Assembly: GCA_018715885.1 (NCBI GenBank) | Contig: DVKT01000063.1 | Span: forward strand, 1 to 64,000 | Length of the DNA stretch: 64,000 bases | Direction of reading: 5' to 3' | DNA from: Caccoplasma intestinavium | GTDB taxonomy: Bacteria > Bacteroidota > Bacteroidia > Bacteroidales > UBA11471 | Position numbers and translations under genes: made by a program | Shown here: positions 8,999 through 16,576 of the stretch, one piece after another | Layout of the letters: every line of letters begins with the position of its first letter | Position numbering within the stretch: position 1 is the first letter of the stretch | The notes under the pieces: generated by a model | The model's input: only the letters and a program-made list of their open reading frames with translations | The model's database searches: none | Told to the model about the DNA's origin: nothing

Positions 8999-9007
8999 GC
9001 AAAGGTA
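8999..9007 (-). promoter_or_regulatory. -7 promoter element for typA
   Basis: The minus strand reads TACCTTTGC here, a full match to TAnnTTTG, 20 bases before the start codon. No clear TTTG lies at the expected -33 distance. Confidence 0.55.
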
Positions 9008-9126
9008 CGATAAAAAACTCTATAATTTATATACGGATAGGGGTTAATTCCTCTTTTTCAACTCGAAAAGTGTCGAATTTTTTCATTATCAGAGTCGTTT
9101 TTTTGAAAAAAACAGGCCAAAAATGC

Positions 9127-9157
9127 TTGTCGGTCGGAAATATTTGCCTACCTTTGC
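9127..9157 (+). promoter_or_regulatory. Promoter for rpsO
   Basis: TTG at 9127-9129, a 19-base spacer, then TACCTTTGC at 9149-9157, a full match to the Bacteroidetes -7 box. The start codon is 39 bases further on. Confidence 0.75.
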
Positions 9158-9196
9158 GGTCTCAAAATATTTCATTCACCATAAAAACAGTTAAAG

Positions 9197-9466
9197 ATGT
9201 ATTTAACTACAGAGAAAAAAAAGGAAATCTTTGAGAAGTACGGAAAGAACAATACTGATACTGGTTCTCCCGAGTCCCAGATTGCATTATTTTCCTATCG
9301 TATCTCTCATTTGACTGAGCACCTCAAGTCAAATCACAAAGATTATACGACCGAAAGAGCCCTGAAAATGTTGGTTGGTAAACGCCGTCGTTTGCTCGAT
9401 TATCTGCAAAAAATCGACATCGAGCGTTATCGTGCCATTGTAAAAGAATTGGGTCTCAGAAAGTAA
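9197..9466 (+). CDS. rpsO: 30S ribosomal protein S15
   Basis: An 89-residue protein of exactly the usual S15 length. It binds 16S rRNA early in assembly of the small-subunit platform. The diagnostic stretches NTDTGSPESQIALFSYRI (about 18-35), HLKSNHKDY and GKRRRLLDYLQKID are present. It stands alone between divergent typA and the converging arsenic operon, with its own promoter and a strong terminator. There is no neighbouring pnp, with which it is paired in many proteobacteria. Confidence 0.98.
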   Translation: MYLTTEKKKEIFEKYGKNNTDTGSPESQIALFSYRISHLTEHLKSNHKDYTTERALKMLVGKRRRLLDYLQKIDIERYRAIVKELGLRK

Positions 9467-9482
9467 GCTCTCTTACTGTATG

Positions 9483-9521
9483 ACATGCGGGGCATCTTCT
9501 ATTAGAAGATGCCCCGCATGT
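9483..9521 (+). terminator. Terminator after rpsO
   Basis: A perfect 18-base inverted repeat (9483-9500 with 9504-9521), GC-rich, with a 3-base loop. The following T run is weak. It may also limit read-through from the converging arsenic operon. Confidence 0.85.
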
Positions 9522-9592
9522 GTTTGTAGATCATGAATGAGCCAAGCAGATGCGGGTAAAGAAGAAGTGTAATTAGGAGTATAATTGAGGTC

Positions 9593-10933
9593 TTAAAATA
9601 GATTTCCGAATACAAATCCAGAGATGGTAGCCATAATGATGACTAAAGCTACATAAAAAACGGTTTTCTTTGTTCCCATAACACCTTGAATAACCAACAT
9701 ATTCGGTAGTGAAAGCGACGGGCCAGCTAACAATAATGCCAGTGCAGGACCTTTCCCCATACCCGAAGCCAATAACCCTTGAATAATCGGTACTTCAGTT
9801 AGGGTTGCAAAATACATGAATGCTCCCGTGAAACTTGCGAAGAAGTTGGAAAGCAGCGAATTTCCACCGACCGCCCACTCAATCCATTCATTAGGGATAA
9901 TTCCGGCAATCGATGTATTGTCATGTGTTGAGCCCAAAAGAAATCCGGCTGTCACTACGCCGATGGCCAACATGGGCAATATCTGCTTAGCGAATCCCCA
10001 CGATGACAGTGCCCATTCTCTGTTTTCTTCATCTTTTTTATCGAATAACAGAATGATAGAAAGCGAAGCTATGCCCACAATCATCGGAACGAGCGGCACT
10101 AATTTGGCATTAACAATAAAAGCGTCCGCAAGGAAAGCAGAAACAACTGTTGTCACGGCTCCGGCAAATACCCATAATGGACGCAATCTCAATATTTTGA
10201 CAAGCGACCAACAAAGCATTAGAGCAAAGCCCCCCGTAATATACCATTTATAGGAGAAGATTAAAGTCCACAAACCTTCGTCAGAAGCAGCAGGCGCACC
10301 CCAATTTGCAAAAACGAGAATCAGTACCAGCGTAAAAAAGTGAAACGAGGTTTGCCACATCGGGCGTTTTTCCGGTGGCGGAACAATATTCATATGTTCC
10401 TCTTGTTTGGCTTTCTCTTCCTTACGGAAAATAAATGCCATGACAAGTCCTATCACTATGGAAAATCCGATAGCCCCTACCATTCGGGCTATTCCCATCT
10501 CGATACCCAAAATACGGGTTGTCAAGATGATGGATAAGATACTGATGGCAGGGCCGGAATAGAGGAAGGCTATGGCTGGACCCAATCCTGCGCCTCGTTT
10601 GTAAATACTCGTAAACAACGGCAGAATCGTGCAGGAACAGACAGCCAATATGCCGCCCGAAACAGCAGCTACCGTATAGGATAACCACTTCTTGGCATTT
10701 GCTCCGAAGTATTTGAGAACCGAACTTTGACTGACGAACACGGCGATTACACCTGCGATGAAAAAGGCGGGAAGCAGACATAGCACAACATGTTCCTGCG
10801 CATACCATTTGGCAAGGTCGAGGGTAGCATCGACAGCCGTCATGAATCGTTCGCTGCCGAGCGGCATGAAGAATACAGCCGCAAAAACTACAATCATCCA
10901 AAAGAGGATTTTCAGTTCTTTTTTAGTATCCAT
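9593..10933 (-). CDS. ArsP-like (DUF318) permease
   Basis: A 446-residue polytopic membrane protein with roughly ten or more hydrophobic segments, split by a charged loop after the first half (RKEEKAKQEEHMN). The signature CSCTILPLFTSIYKRGAGLGP and the mirrored second-half GLLASGMGKGPALALLLAGPS mark the predicted-permease family that includes ArsP, a trivalent organoarsenical exporter, and related metal exporters. As the last gene of an arsR-controlled operon, with 9 bases between it and arsE, it most likely exports an arsenical. It is longer than characterised ArsP proteins, so the exact substrate is inference; a Cu/Zn exporter is an alternative. Confidence 0.82.
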   Translation of the reverse strand: MDTKKELKILFWMIVVFAAVFFMPLGSERFMTAVDATLDLAKWYAQEHVVLCLLPAFFIAGVIAVFVSQSSVLKYFGANAKKWLSYTVAAVSGGILAVCSCTILPLFTSIYKRGAGLGPAIAFLYSGPAISILSIILTTRILGIEMGIARMVGAIGFSIVIGLVMAFIFRKEEKAKQEEHMNIVPPPEKRPMWQTSFHFFTLVLILVFANWGAPAASDEGLWTLIFSYKWYITGGFALMLCWSLVKILRLRPLWVFAGAVTTVVSAFLADAFIVNAKLVPLVPMIVGIASLSIILLFDKKDEENREWALSSWGFAKQILPMLAIGVVTAGFLLGSTHDNTSIAGIIPNEWIEWAVGGNSLLSNFFASFTGAFMYFATLTEVPIIQGLLASGMGKGPALALLLAGPSLSLPNMLVIQGVMGTKKTVFYVALVIIMATISGFVFGNLF

Positions 10934-10942
10934 AACTGTACC

Positions 10943-11176
10943 TTAAATACCGAGTATTTGTTTTACCTCTTTTTCGGACGGAACGTGTCCCTTGATTTTA
11001 ACCATTCCATCCACCAAAACGGCAGGGGTAGCCATAATGCCGGAATTGAGTATTTCCACAATATCCTCTATTTTCATGAGTTTTAAATCAAGATTATTCT
11101 CGTTGATTATTTTCTCGAATATCTGATAGGTTGTCTTGCATTTGGCGCAACCTGTTCCCAAAACTTTGATTTCCAT
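10943..11176 (-). CDS. arsE: Small thioredoxin-like protein, ArsE-like
   Basis: A 77-residue glutaredoxin/thioredoxin-like protein with the redox motif GTGCAKC (Cys 10 and 13) at the end of the first strand and the cis-proline loop TPAVLVDG near 55. It belongs to the minimal redox-active disulfide family (MTH895/TM0996). In Shewanella a protein of this kind, ArsE, works with ArsF to reduce nitroaromatic arsenicals. Its place between arsG (12 bases) and the permease (9 bases) in one operon supports that assignment, but the symbol rests on context and family, not on demonstrated activity. Confidence 0.8.
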   Translation of the reverse strand: MEIKVLGTGCAKCKTTYQIFEKIINENNLDLKLMKIEDIVEILNSGIMATPAVLVDGMVKIKGHVPSEKEVKQILGI

Positions 11177-11188
11177 ATTTCTATCTTT

Positions 11189-11896
11189 TTAAAAATACAT
11201 CATTACACAATAATATACGCCGATAATCGTGAACACACCTCCGACAATTCTGTTTAACCATTTTTGGACGGTCTGTATTTTGCCGTAAAAACTGCCGATA
11301 TGCTGCACGCTGAACGCCAATATCCATGCGACTATCAAAACGGGCAATGCGGTAGCTACGGCAAAAAGGATGGGCAACAGATAACCTGCGGCAGTCGTTG
11401 CTGACATGGGAATCAGCATACCGAAGTAGAAAACTCCGCTGGTGGGACAAAATGCCATAGCGAACAACACTCCGAGCAGAAACGCTCCCCATCTACCTTT
11501 ACGGGCCAAGCCTTCTCCGTTTCCCTTAAAACCGAAAGAGGGTAATTTCAGCTTGTTACCAAACAGCATGAACAAACCTATCAAAAGCAAGGCAGGGCCG
11601 AGTATGAGTTCCCCGTATTTGCCGATAAACTTCTGAATACCGAAAAGGCTTGAACCTTCTTTAAATATCATTATCAATATAATACCCAGTAACGTGTAAG
11701 CTATGACACGACCGAGCGTGTACAGCAAGCCCTTGTAGAAAATACGGCTGCGGCTTTCAATGTCTTTGCCTATAAATCCGATGGCGGCGATGTTCGTAGC
11801 CATCGGACAAGGCGCAACCGCTGTAAGCAAACCTAAAAGAAAAGCTGTAAGTGCCGGGGTCGTGCTGCTGTCCAATAATGTCTGTAACCATTCCAT
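11189..11896 (-). CDS. arsG: ArsG-like arsenical efflux permease (DsbD/CcdA fold)
   Basis: A 235-residue membrane protein with about six hydrophobic segments and the paired motifs of the DsbD/CcdA transmembrane family: TAVAPCPMATN (Cys near 30) and AMAFCPTSGVFYFG (Cys near 149). The family normally passes reducing power across the membrane. The subgroup next to arsE and arsF is described as an aromatic arsenical exporter (ArsG). The APCPMATN variant, lacking the second cysteine-type partner of CcdA, fits the ArsG subgroup. It follows arsF by 6 bases, so translation is probably coupled. Confidence 0.82.
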   Translation of the reverse strand: MEWLQTLLDSSTTPALTAFLLGLLTAVAPCPMATNIAAIGFIGKDIESRSRIFYKGLLYTLGRVIAYTLLGIILIMIFKEGSSLFGIQKFIGKYGELILGPALLLIGLFMLFGNKLKLPSFGFKGNGEGLARKGRWGAFLLGVLFAMAFCPTSGVFYFGMLIPMSATTAAGYLLPILFAVATALPVLIVAWILAFSVQHIGSFYGKIQTVQKWLNRIVGGVFTIIGVYYCVMMYF

Positions 11897-11902
11897 AGGA
11901 CT

Positions 11903-12358
11903 TTATTTCAATAAGGTACGGACTTTTTTAGCTACTCCGTTCTTGAAGGTGTCGGGAGCGGTGCAGACATTAGTAAAAGCATATTCGGTCAAATTTTCAT
12001 ACGTCTCTTTACCGTCTTTCCACTTGCTGACGAAAAGCGAAGACCATGTAACCTCGTATTTTTCGGCGATAGCTTCGTTTTTCGGCTCAGAAATGTCGAT
12101 AGTTCTGAAAATTAGTGTACCGTTTCTCAGTTCATCGGCAAATTGCGCCTCTACCACTTCTTGGGCATTTTTTTCTATTGCCATACAAGTGGCGCACCGC
12201 TGTTTGCCATGAAAATACAACACTTCTACGCGGTCTTTCTGTTTCAGTGGTTGCACTTGCTCTATGCCAGTAGAGGCACTCTTCTTTGTCCCATTGTTAC
12301 CGCAAGCAGTCAATCCGCTGCAGATAATCAAGGCTAAAATCAATCTGTTCATACGCAT
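11903..12358 (-). CDS. arsF: ArsF-like lipoprotein (thioredoxin fold)
   Basis: A 151-residue lipoprotein: hydrophobic signal ending GLTACG gives an acylated Cys at about 19. The mature part starts with VEVLYFHGKQRCATC, a thioredoxin-type strand and loop with Cys 55 and 58, and has a further Cys near 130 (TNVCTAP). It matches the ArsF family, described as the subunit acting with ArsE on nitrophenyl arsenicals. The lipoprotein anchor places it outside the inner membrane, while ArsE is cytosolic, which leaves ArsG as the likely link between them. A second ATG two codons downstream is possible. The gene is 71 bases after arsR, with an operator copy in the gap. Confidence 0.82.
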   Translation of the reverse strand: MRMNRLILALIICSGLTACGNNGTKKSASTGIEQVQPLKQKDRVEVLYFHGKQRCATCMAIEKNAQEVVEAQFADELRNGTLIFRTIDISEPKNEAIAEKYEVTWSSLFVSKWKDGKETYENLTEYAFTNVCTAPDTFKNGVAKKVRTLLK

Positions 12359-12390
12359 TTGTTTTTATTGGTTATCATTCGTGTTTGTAT

Positions 12391-12406
12391 TTCGTAAAAC
12401 TACGAA
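12391..12406 (-). promoter_or_regulatory. Candidate ArsR operator between arsR and arsF
   Basis: TTCGTAAAACTACGAA, a perfect inverted repeat with 6-base arms around 4 bases. It differs at only two of sixteen positions from the palindrome in the arsR promoter at 12772-12787. It lies 33 bases upstream of arsF and could act as a second ArsR binding site or an internal control point. Confidence 0.7.
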
Positions 12407-12429
12407 CAATTATTCTAAAAAAATTACCG

Positions 12430-12756
12430 CTATTCGCAACAATTTTCCTTTTTGCATACACATTGCCCGAAGAATTGAGAAAAAAGCATAGAAGCGATTT
12501 TCCAATTTTCTCGATTGATACAATATTTTACTTTCGGTGTTTCTATTTCCCCTTGTATCAAACCTGCCTCTTTCAGCTCTTTCAGATGTTGCGAAACCGT
12601 CGCTTTCGCAATGTGGAGTTCTTCGTGAATATCTCCGAAAAAGCAACAATTCTGTCGGGCCAAAAATTCGAGTATGGCTATTCTGGCCGGGTGCCCCATC
12701 GCTTTTGCAAAACGAGCTATTTGTTCTTGCTCCAATGTGTATCCTTTATTTTCCAT
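12430..12756 (-). CDS. arsR: ArsR-family arsenic-responsive repressor
   Basis: A 108-residue winged-helix repressor. The recognition region IAKATVSQHLKELKEAGLI (about 49-67) is typical. Candidate As(III) ligands are unusual: Cys37-Cys38 before the DNA-binding helices, Cys79 in the wing, and a C-terminal tail with Cys99, 101, 106 and 107 (CVCKKENCCE). The classical E. coli CVC motif in the recognition helix is absent, so the sensing site must be elsewhere, probably the tail, as in Acidithiobacillus ArsR. It heads the arsR-F-G-E-permease operon and has a palindrome over its own promoter, so it is likely autorepressed and released by trivalent arsenicals. Confidence 0.93.
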   Translation of the reverse strand: MENKGYTLEQEQIARFAKAMGHPARIAILEFLARQNCCFFGDIHEELHIAKATVSQHLKELKEAGLIQGEIETPKVKYCINRENWKIASMLFSQFFGQCVCKKENCCE

Positions 12757-12771
12757 TTCTTTTTTTTGTTG

Positions 12772-12787
12772 TTCGCAAAATTACGAA
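12772..12787 (-). promoter_or_regulatory. Candidate ArsR operator covering the arsR -7 box
   Basis: TTCGCAAAATTACGAA, an imperfect inverted repeat whose outer arms extend to GTTCG/CGAAC (12771-12788). It overlaps the -7 element completely, so a bound repressor would block RNA polymerase. Its near twin is at 12391-12406. Confidence 0.75.
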
Positions 12788-12807
12788 CATTTTTTTATAT
12801 TGGCAAA
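12775..12807 (-). promoter_or_regulatory. Promoter of the arsenic operon
   Basis: On the minus strand: TTTG (12807-12804), a 20-base spacer, then TAATTTTGC (12783-12775), a full match to the Bacteroidetes consensus. It ends 18 bases before the arsR start codon. Confidence 0.78.
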
Positions 12808-13166
12808 TATGCAACAACATTTTTTGATTATCTGTCATAAGGGCTATGTTGTATAAAAAGATTTTGAAGATGAGACAACTTGGCTAATGACGACATATTT
12901 TTTGAAAATTACCAAGTTTTGATATGTTTTTTCTATTGTTGTTATGATATCGTAATGACACGGCGGAGTTTATGTCGAGATGATGACTATTATCCTGAAA
13001 AGCAAATAAAAATCTGTGCTTGTTATAAGGGAAATAAACTTAGTAGACCCTTGTGGTACTTGTGATCCGATATGGGTTTCATAGGATTTTTTCCAAAGAA
13101 AAAGCATAATGTTCTGTTTTTTTATGCAGATTCACTACGCTTTACTCTTGTTTTCTATAATAATTT
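12808..13166. other. Intergenic stretch without a supported gene
   Basis: About 360 AT-rich bases between the arsenic operon promoter and the end of proC. Short open frames here have no coding character. I see no strong hairpin or repeat; nothing further can be assigned. Confidence 0.6.
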
Positions 13167-13958
13167 TTATTCTTCTGAATTTTTTGTCGTGGCACAGACT
13201 TTTATGGCATTGATGATGGAGGAGACGAAACCGCCTTTGTCGAGTTCGTTTATTCCTTTGATCGTTACTCCGCCCGGGGTTGTGATGCGATCGATTTCGA
13301 TGCAGGGGTGGGTTGGGTGGTTGAGAAGAAGCTCTGTTGCGCCTTCCAGCCCGTATGCCGCCATGAGCATGGCATCTTGGGGAGAAATGCCGAGTTCTAT
13401 GCCGGCTTGCATGGCTGCTTGTACGTATTTCAATGCAAAGGCGACACCACTTGATGTGAATGTCGATGCAACATCGAGTTTTTGTTCATCGAGAAACATA
13501 CATTTCCCTCCCTCTTCGAAAATACGGCTAATGAGTTCTTTTTGCTCTTCTGTCGCTCCTCGGGAAGAGATCAATGTAAGGCTTGAACGTTCGGAGATCG
13601 CCATATTGGGAATCGCTCTAAAAATAGGAATTTCTCGTTTCACAAGGCGAGCCAAGTGTATAATATCGATGCCTGCTACGACAGAAACGAGTATTTGTTC
13701 GGACGAGAATCGTAGTGAAGATAGGACGTTATCGACATTTGAGGCATTTACGGCTAATACGATAATATCGGCATCGGCTGTTGCCTGTTTGTTGTCAGTT
13801 GAGGTGTGTATGGCAGGAAAACGCTGGGTTAAAAGATCGAATTTATCGGGACTTTGATTGGTAATGGTTATATCTTTTTCGTTGAAAATATAACCTTGTG
13901 CCAGACAAGTGGCTATTGCACTGCCTATGTGCCCGGCGCCAATAATTGTGATTTTCAT
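13167..13958 (-). CDS. proC: Pyrroline-5-carboxylate reductase
   Basis: A 263-residue enzyme expected to catalyse the last step of proline synthesis, NAD(P)H-dependent reduction of pyrroline-5-carboxylate. The N-terminal Rossmann motif GAGHIGSAIA (7-16), the conserved AIPNMAIS stretch (about 115-122) and the C-terminal dimer region with TTPGGVTIKGI (about 228-238) are all present, with normal family length. It lies 29 bases downstream of the aspartokinase-like gene on the same strand, so both are probably one transcript. No proA or proB is nearby. Confidence 0.95.
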   Translation of the reverse strand: MKITIIGAGHIGSAIATCLAQGYIFNEKDITITNQSPDKFDLLTQRFPAIHTSTDNKQATADADIIVLAVNASNVDNVLSSLRFSSEQILVSVVAGIDIIHLARLVKREIPIFRAIPNMAISERSSLTLISSRGATEEQKELISRIFEEGGKCMFLDEQKLDVASTFTSSGVAFALKYVQAAMQAGIELGISPQDAMLMAAYGLEGATELLLNHPTHPCIEIDRITTPGGVTIKGINELDKGGFVSSIINAIKVCATTKNSEE

Positions 13959-13987
13959 ATCTTCGGGTGTTTAATTGGTTGTGTAAA

Positions 13988-15298
13988 TCATACGAAAGTC
14001 TTGGAAAAGAAGTGCTTGGATAATGAGTCGATAGCTTTGTTTTTATTGTAGGTCGGGAGGGAAAGCGTGAAGCAGTTATCACTTCCGCCGTAAGAGATTT
14101 GGGAGATGGGAATATCTTTCAATACGCTCAGAATTTCACTTTCTATGTTCGGGCGTTCCCAATGAAGCGAACCGATGACGTGTATGACCGACATATCTTC
14201 TTCTATAATCGTTTCGGCGTATTTGTAGAGTTCTCTCTGTATGATGCGCAACGTGTCTCGGCTGGCTGAGAGAATCATCGATATAGAAACGTTCGATGAA
14301 GACATCGAAATGACATTTATCTGATATTTGTTTATGATGTCGAATATTTTCCCCAACAATAAGTACCCGGGAAGAACATGGAGAGATGTAAATCTCACAG
14401 AAGTGAGTGAATCTTGTGAAAGAAAGGCTTTTATACTTTTACCACTATCGTGCGAAGATATATAAAGGCGTTCGTTATTGAAGTGGGTCGGCTCTACAAG
14501 GCGCATTACCATATTCGATCGTGCGGCCAATGTAATGCTGTCGGCATACAGCAGGTGTACTCCGCTACCGATCAAATTTTCGGCCTCATCGTAAGTGAGG
14601 GAGTGCTGTTCGCGTAAGCTGTGTGTATCGGTGTGTACGTTTTTAAAGTCGCTTGAAAGTATGATTTCTTCGGCATTGAAGCTGGCAGCCAGTACTGTTG
14701 CGTAATAGTCGTTCTGTTTCTCACTCAGAAAATCGATTTCTCCGTAGATGTTTTTGCATAGGGAGAGCGGTATTACGAAAATGTCGATATCCCGGTTCTG
14801 TTGCGTATATTGTTGAACAGATTCGCGGATAAGCGGAATATTGAAATTTTTTTCTTTATCGATTTGGACGAATGTTCCCGAATCGAACATTTTGGATCGG
14901 AATCCCTGCGCCTGTAAGCAGTGTGTCAGCAAATCGGCGGAGAGGCGATAGATCTCGGCGCGTATGGTTTTATCTATTAATAAATCGGCTTTGTTTTCGG
15001 TCCATGCATACATGTTTTTTATGCGAGAGGAGATAATCTCTTTGATATTGCGTTGTAGTTCGACGTTGGCGGTCAGTCGGTCTACTCGTGCATAACAATA
15101 ATATTCGATGGATTTGATGGCCGACCGTACTGTTTCATTGTCTTCTCTAAACCAACCTATGGATATTTCTCTGGCTTTTTCTTCGAGAGGAAGGAGCGGA
15201 GGTATAGCGATCACATAAGGATTTTCGTTTATTATGTATTTAATTATCCGGTTTATTTTGTCTTCGTCTTCTATTTTATCGAATTTACAAACTTTCAT
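13988..15298 (-). CDS. Degenerate aspartokinase homologue with two ACT domains
   Basis: A 436-residue protein whose framework follows lysine-sensitive aspartate kinase from end to end, but whose catalytic motifs are eroded. The KFGGTS phosphate-binding start is replaced by KFDKIED (about 5-11), the GRGGSDYTA motif by EKQNDYYA, and the TDVDGVYT loop by SSDFKNVH. The hinge LTYDEAENLIGSGVHLL and the C-terminal ACT domains (first around TSLHVLPGYLLLGKI, second around SVIHVIGSLHW) are well kept. It is thus probably unable to phosphorylate aspartate but could still bind an amino acid. It precedes proC by 29 bases, suggesting a sensor or regulator of amino-acid synthesis. The function is inferred. 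ATG at 15298 gives the full family length. Confidence 0.8.
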   Translation of the reverse strand: MKVCKFDKIEDEDKINRIIKYIINENPYVIAIPPLLPLEEKAREISIGWFREDNETVRSAIKSIEYYCYARVDRLTANVELQRNIKEIISSRIKNMYAWTENKADLLIDKTIRAEIYRLSADLLTHCLQAQGFRSKMFDSGTFVQIDKEKNFNIPLIRESVQQYTQQNRDIDIFVIPLSLCKNIYGEIDFLSEKQNDYYATVLAASFNAEEIILSSDFKNVHTDTHSLREQHSLTYDEAENLIGSGVHLLYADSITLAARSNMVMRLVEPTHFNNERLYISSHDSGKSIKAFLSQDSLTSVRFTSLHVLPGYLLLGKIFDIINKYQINVISMSSSNVSISMILSASRDTLRIIQRELYKYAETIIEEDMSVIHVIGSLHWERPNIESEILSVLKDIPISQISYGGSDNCFTLSLPTYNKNKAIDSLSKHFFSKTFV

Positions 15299-15730
15299 TG
15301 TCCTACAATTTTTTGTTTGAAGCTCATTTTTTCAAAATGAAAGACTCATTTTTCAAAACGGGAAATGTTCGCTTCTCGAATTTGTCGTTTTATTTTGATG
15401 TATTATATTATATATCAAAGTTTTATTGGTTTTTTCTGCTTTTGAGTATTATTTTACTCTTTGTAATATGGTGCTAATACTGTGCCAAAAAATAGATTGT
15501 GATTGGAAATAGTATCGGACGGGAAAATATACGGGCAATGTGCCGGTGGTGGAATGAATGTATTTGGACAACGAGATTCAAAAAGAACATAAGGGTGTTT
15601 TTGTCGTTTGTTCTCAGTCATTGTGAAAAGTCGGATATCCCGTAAAAATTATAAGTCAGGTCAGGGATTTAGAAAAATATACCTATTTTTGCGTCGGAAT
15701 TTTATTGCCGCAAGATTATAGCAAGATATA
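15299..15730. other. Divergent intergenic region with a small palindrome
   Basis: About 430 AT-rich bases between the divergent aspartokinase-like and ResB-like genes. A 17-base inverted repeat, TCATTTTTTCAAAATGA, lies at 15324-15340, 25 bases before the aspartokinase-like start, and a related CTCATTTTTCAAAACG copy follows it. These may be a regulator site. The ResB promoter element is at 15684. No coding region is supported. Confidence 0.5.
15684..15692 (+). promoter_or_regulatory. -7 promoter element for the ResB-CcsA-peroxidase operon
   Basis: TATTTTTGC, a full match to TAnnTTTG, 38 bases upstream of the GTG start at 15731. No good TTTG is found at the -33 distance. Confidence 0.5.
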
Positions 15731-16576
15731 GTGAAGAGGATAGCTGTTTATGGGGTATGGGCGGTATATTTCGGAGTGGCGCTGTTCTGTCAGCTGGTAG
15801 CTCCGAATCGTTTCCATATCGTTTTTTTTGCTTTTCCCGTAAATGTCGCATTGTTGTCGTTGGTCGGCGTTTCCTTGTGGATTCTCTATAAGGAGAAGCC
15901 GCATTCCCGTTTGGCTATCTTGTTGTCTGCCCCAATAACTACATTTTTGCTCGTTGCAGTTTCTTTGCTTACTTTTTTGGTGATGGGGTTTACGTCGTGG
16001 TTGACTTCTGCCTCGTGGTGGCTTTTCTTTGTTCTTACAGCCTTGTCGGCAAATTTGTTGTTTGTCATATTTCGTGGTTTTCGTAAAGACAGACCGTATC
16101 GTTTGCGTTTTCTTTTCAACCACATCGGTTTGTTTCTGGCTCTTGTGTGCGGATTTGCCGGGAGTGCCGATACCCGGCAATGGAGATTACGGGTATCGGG
16201 CGATGAGGTTACGCACGAGGTTTTCTCTCCCGATGGGGAGCGTGCCCGATGGCGGCAGGGAATCAAGTTGGAAAAATTCACTGTGGCATATAATCTCGAT
16301 GGAATGCCGGATAGTTACGAGGCCCGGTTGATGGTTGATGATAAGGAGGTTTCCCTCCGAGTGAACGAGCCGTATGCTCTTTCGTTGGTAGATGACTTGT
16401 ATTTGGTCGATTATGAACATGTTTCCGAAGGAGAAACTGTCGGATATTGCATATTGGAAATTGTAAGACAGCCGTGGAAGTATATGCAATGGGTCGGCAT
16501 TTGTATGATGATGTTGGGCAGCGTGTTATTGTTTGCACAGGGAGTTCCGCTGTCAGAAAGGAGGAAAACGCCATGA
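15731..16576 (+). CDS. resB: Cytochrome c maturation protein, ResB/CcsB type
   Basis: A 281-residue membrane protein with about four hydrophobic segments and an exported loop. The N-terminal helices (VWAVYFGVALFCQL, FPVNVALLSLVGVSLWIL) and the C-terminal pattern ILEIVRQPWKYMQWVGICMM are typical of ResB/Ccs1, the partner of CcsA in system II heme attachment to c-type cytochromes. It is shorter than classical ResB, as usual in Bacteroidetes. The start is GTG at 15731; no ATG fits nearby. Its stop overlaps the CcsA start by four bases (ATGA at 16573), so the pair is translationally coupled. Confidence 0.85.
   Translation: MKRIAVYGVWAVYFGVALFCQLVAPNRFHIVFFAFPVNVALLSLVGVSLWILYKEKPHSRLAILLSAPITTFLLVAVSLLTFLVMGFTSWLTSASWWLFFVLTALSANLLFVIFRGFRKDRPYRLRFLFNHIGLFLALVCGFAGSADTRQWRLRVSGDEVTHEVFSPDGERARWRQGIKLEKFTVAYNLDGMPDSYEARLMVDDKEVSLRVNEPYALSLVDDLYLVDYEHVSEGETVGYCILEIVRQPWKYMQWVGICMMMLGSVLLFAQGVPLSERRKTP

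Noticed and set aside
12385..12840. Plus-strand open frame of 151 codons rich in Phe and Tyr over arsR
   Set aside because: It overlaps arsR antisense and covers its promoter and operators; the composition reflects the AT-rich complement.
12880..13065. Possible small gene in the arsR-proC gap
   Set aside because: Only 61 codons with poor composition, no promoter and no recognisable domain.
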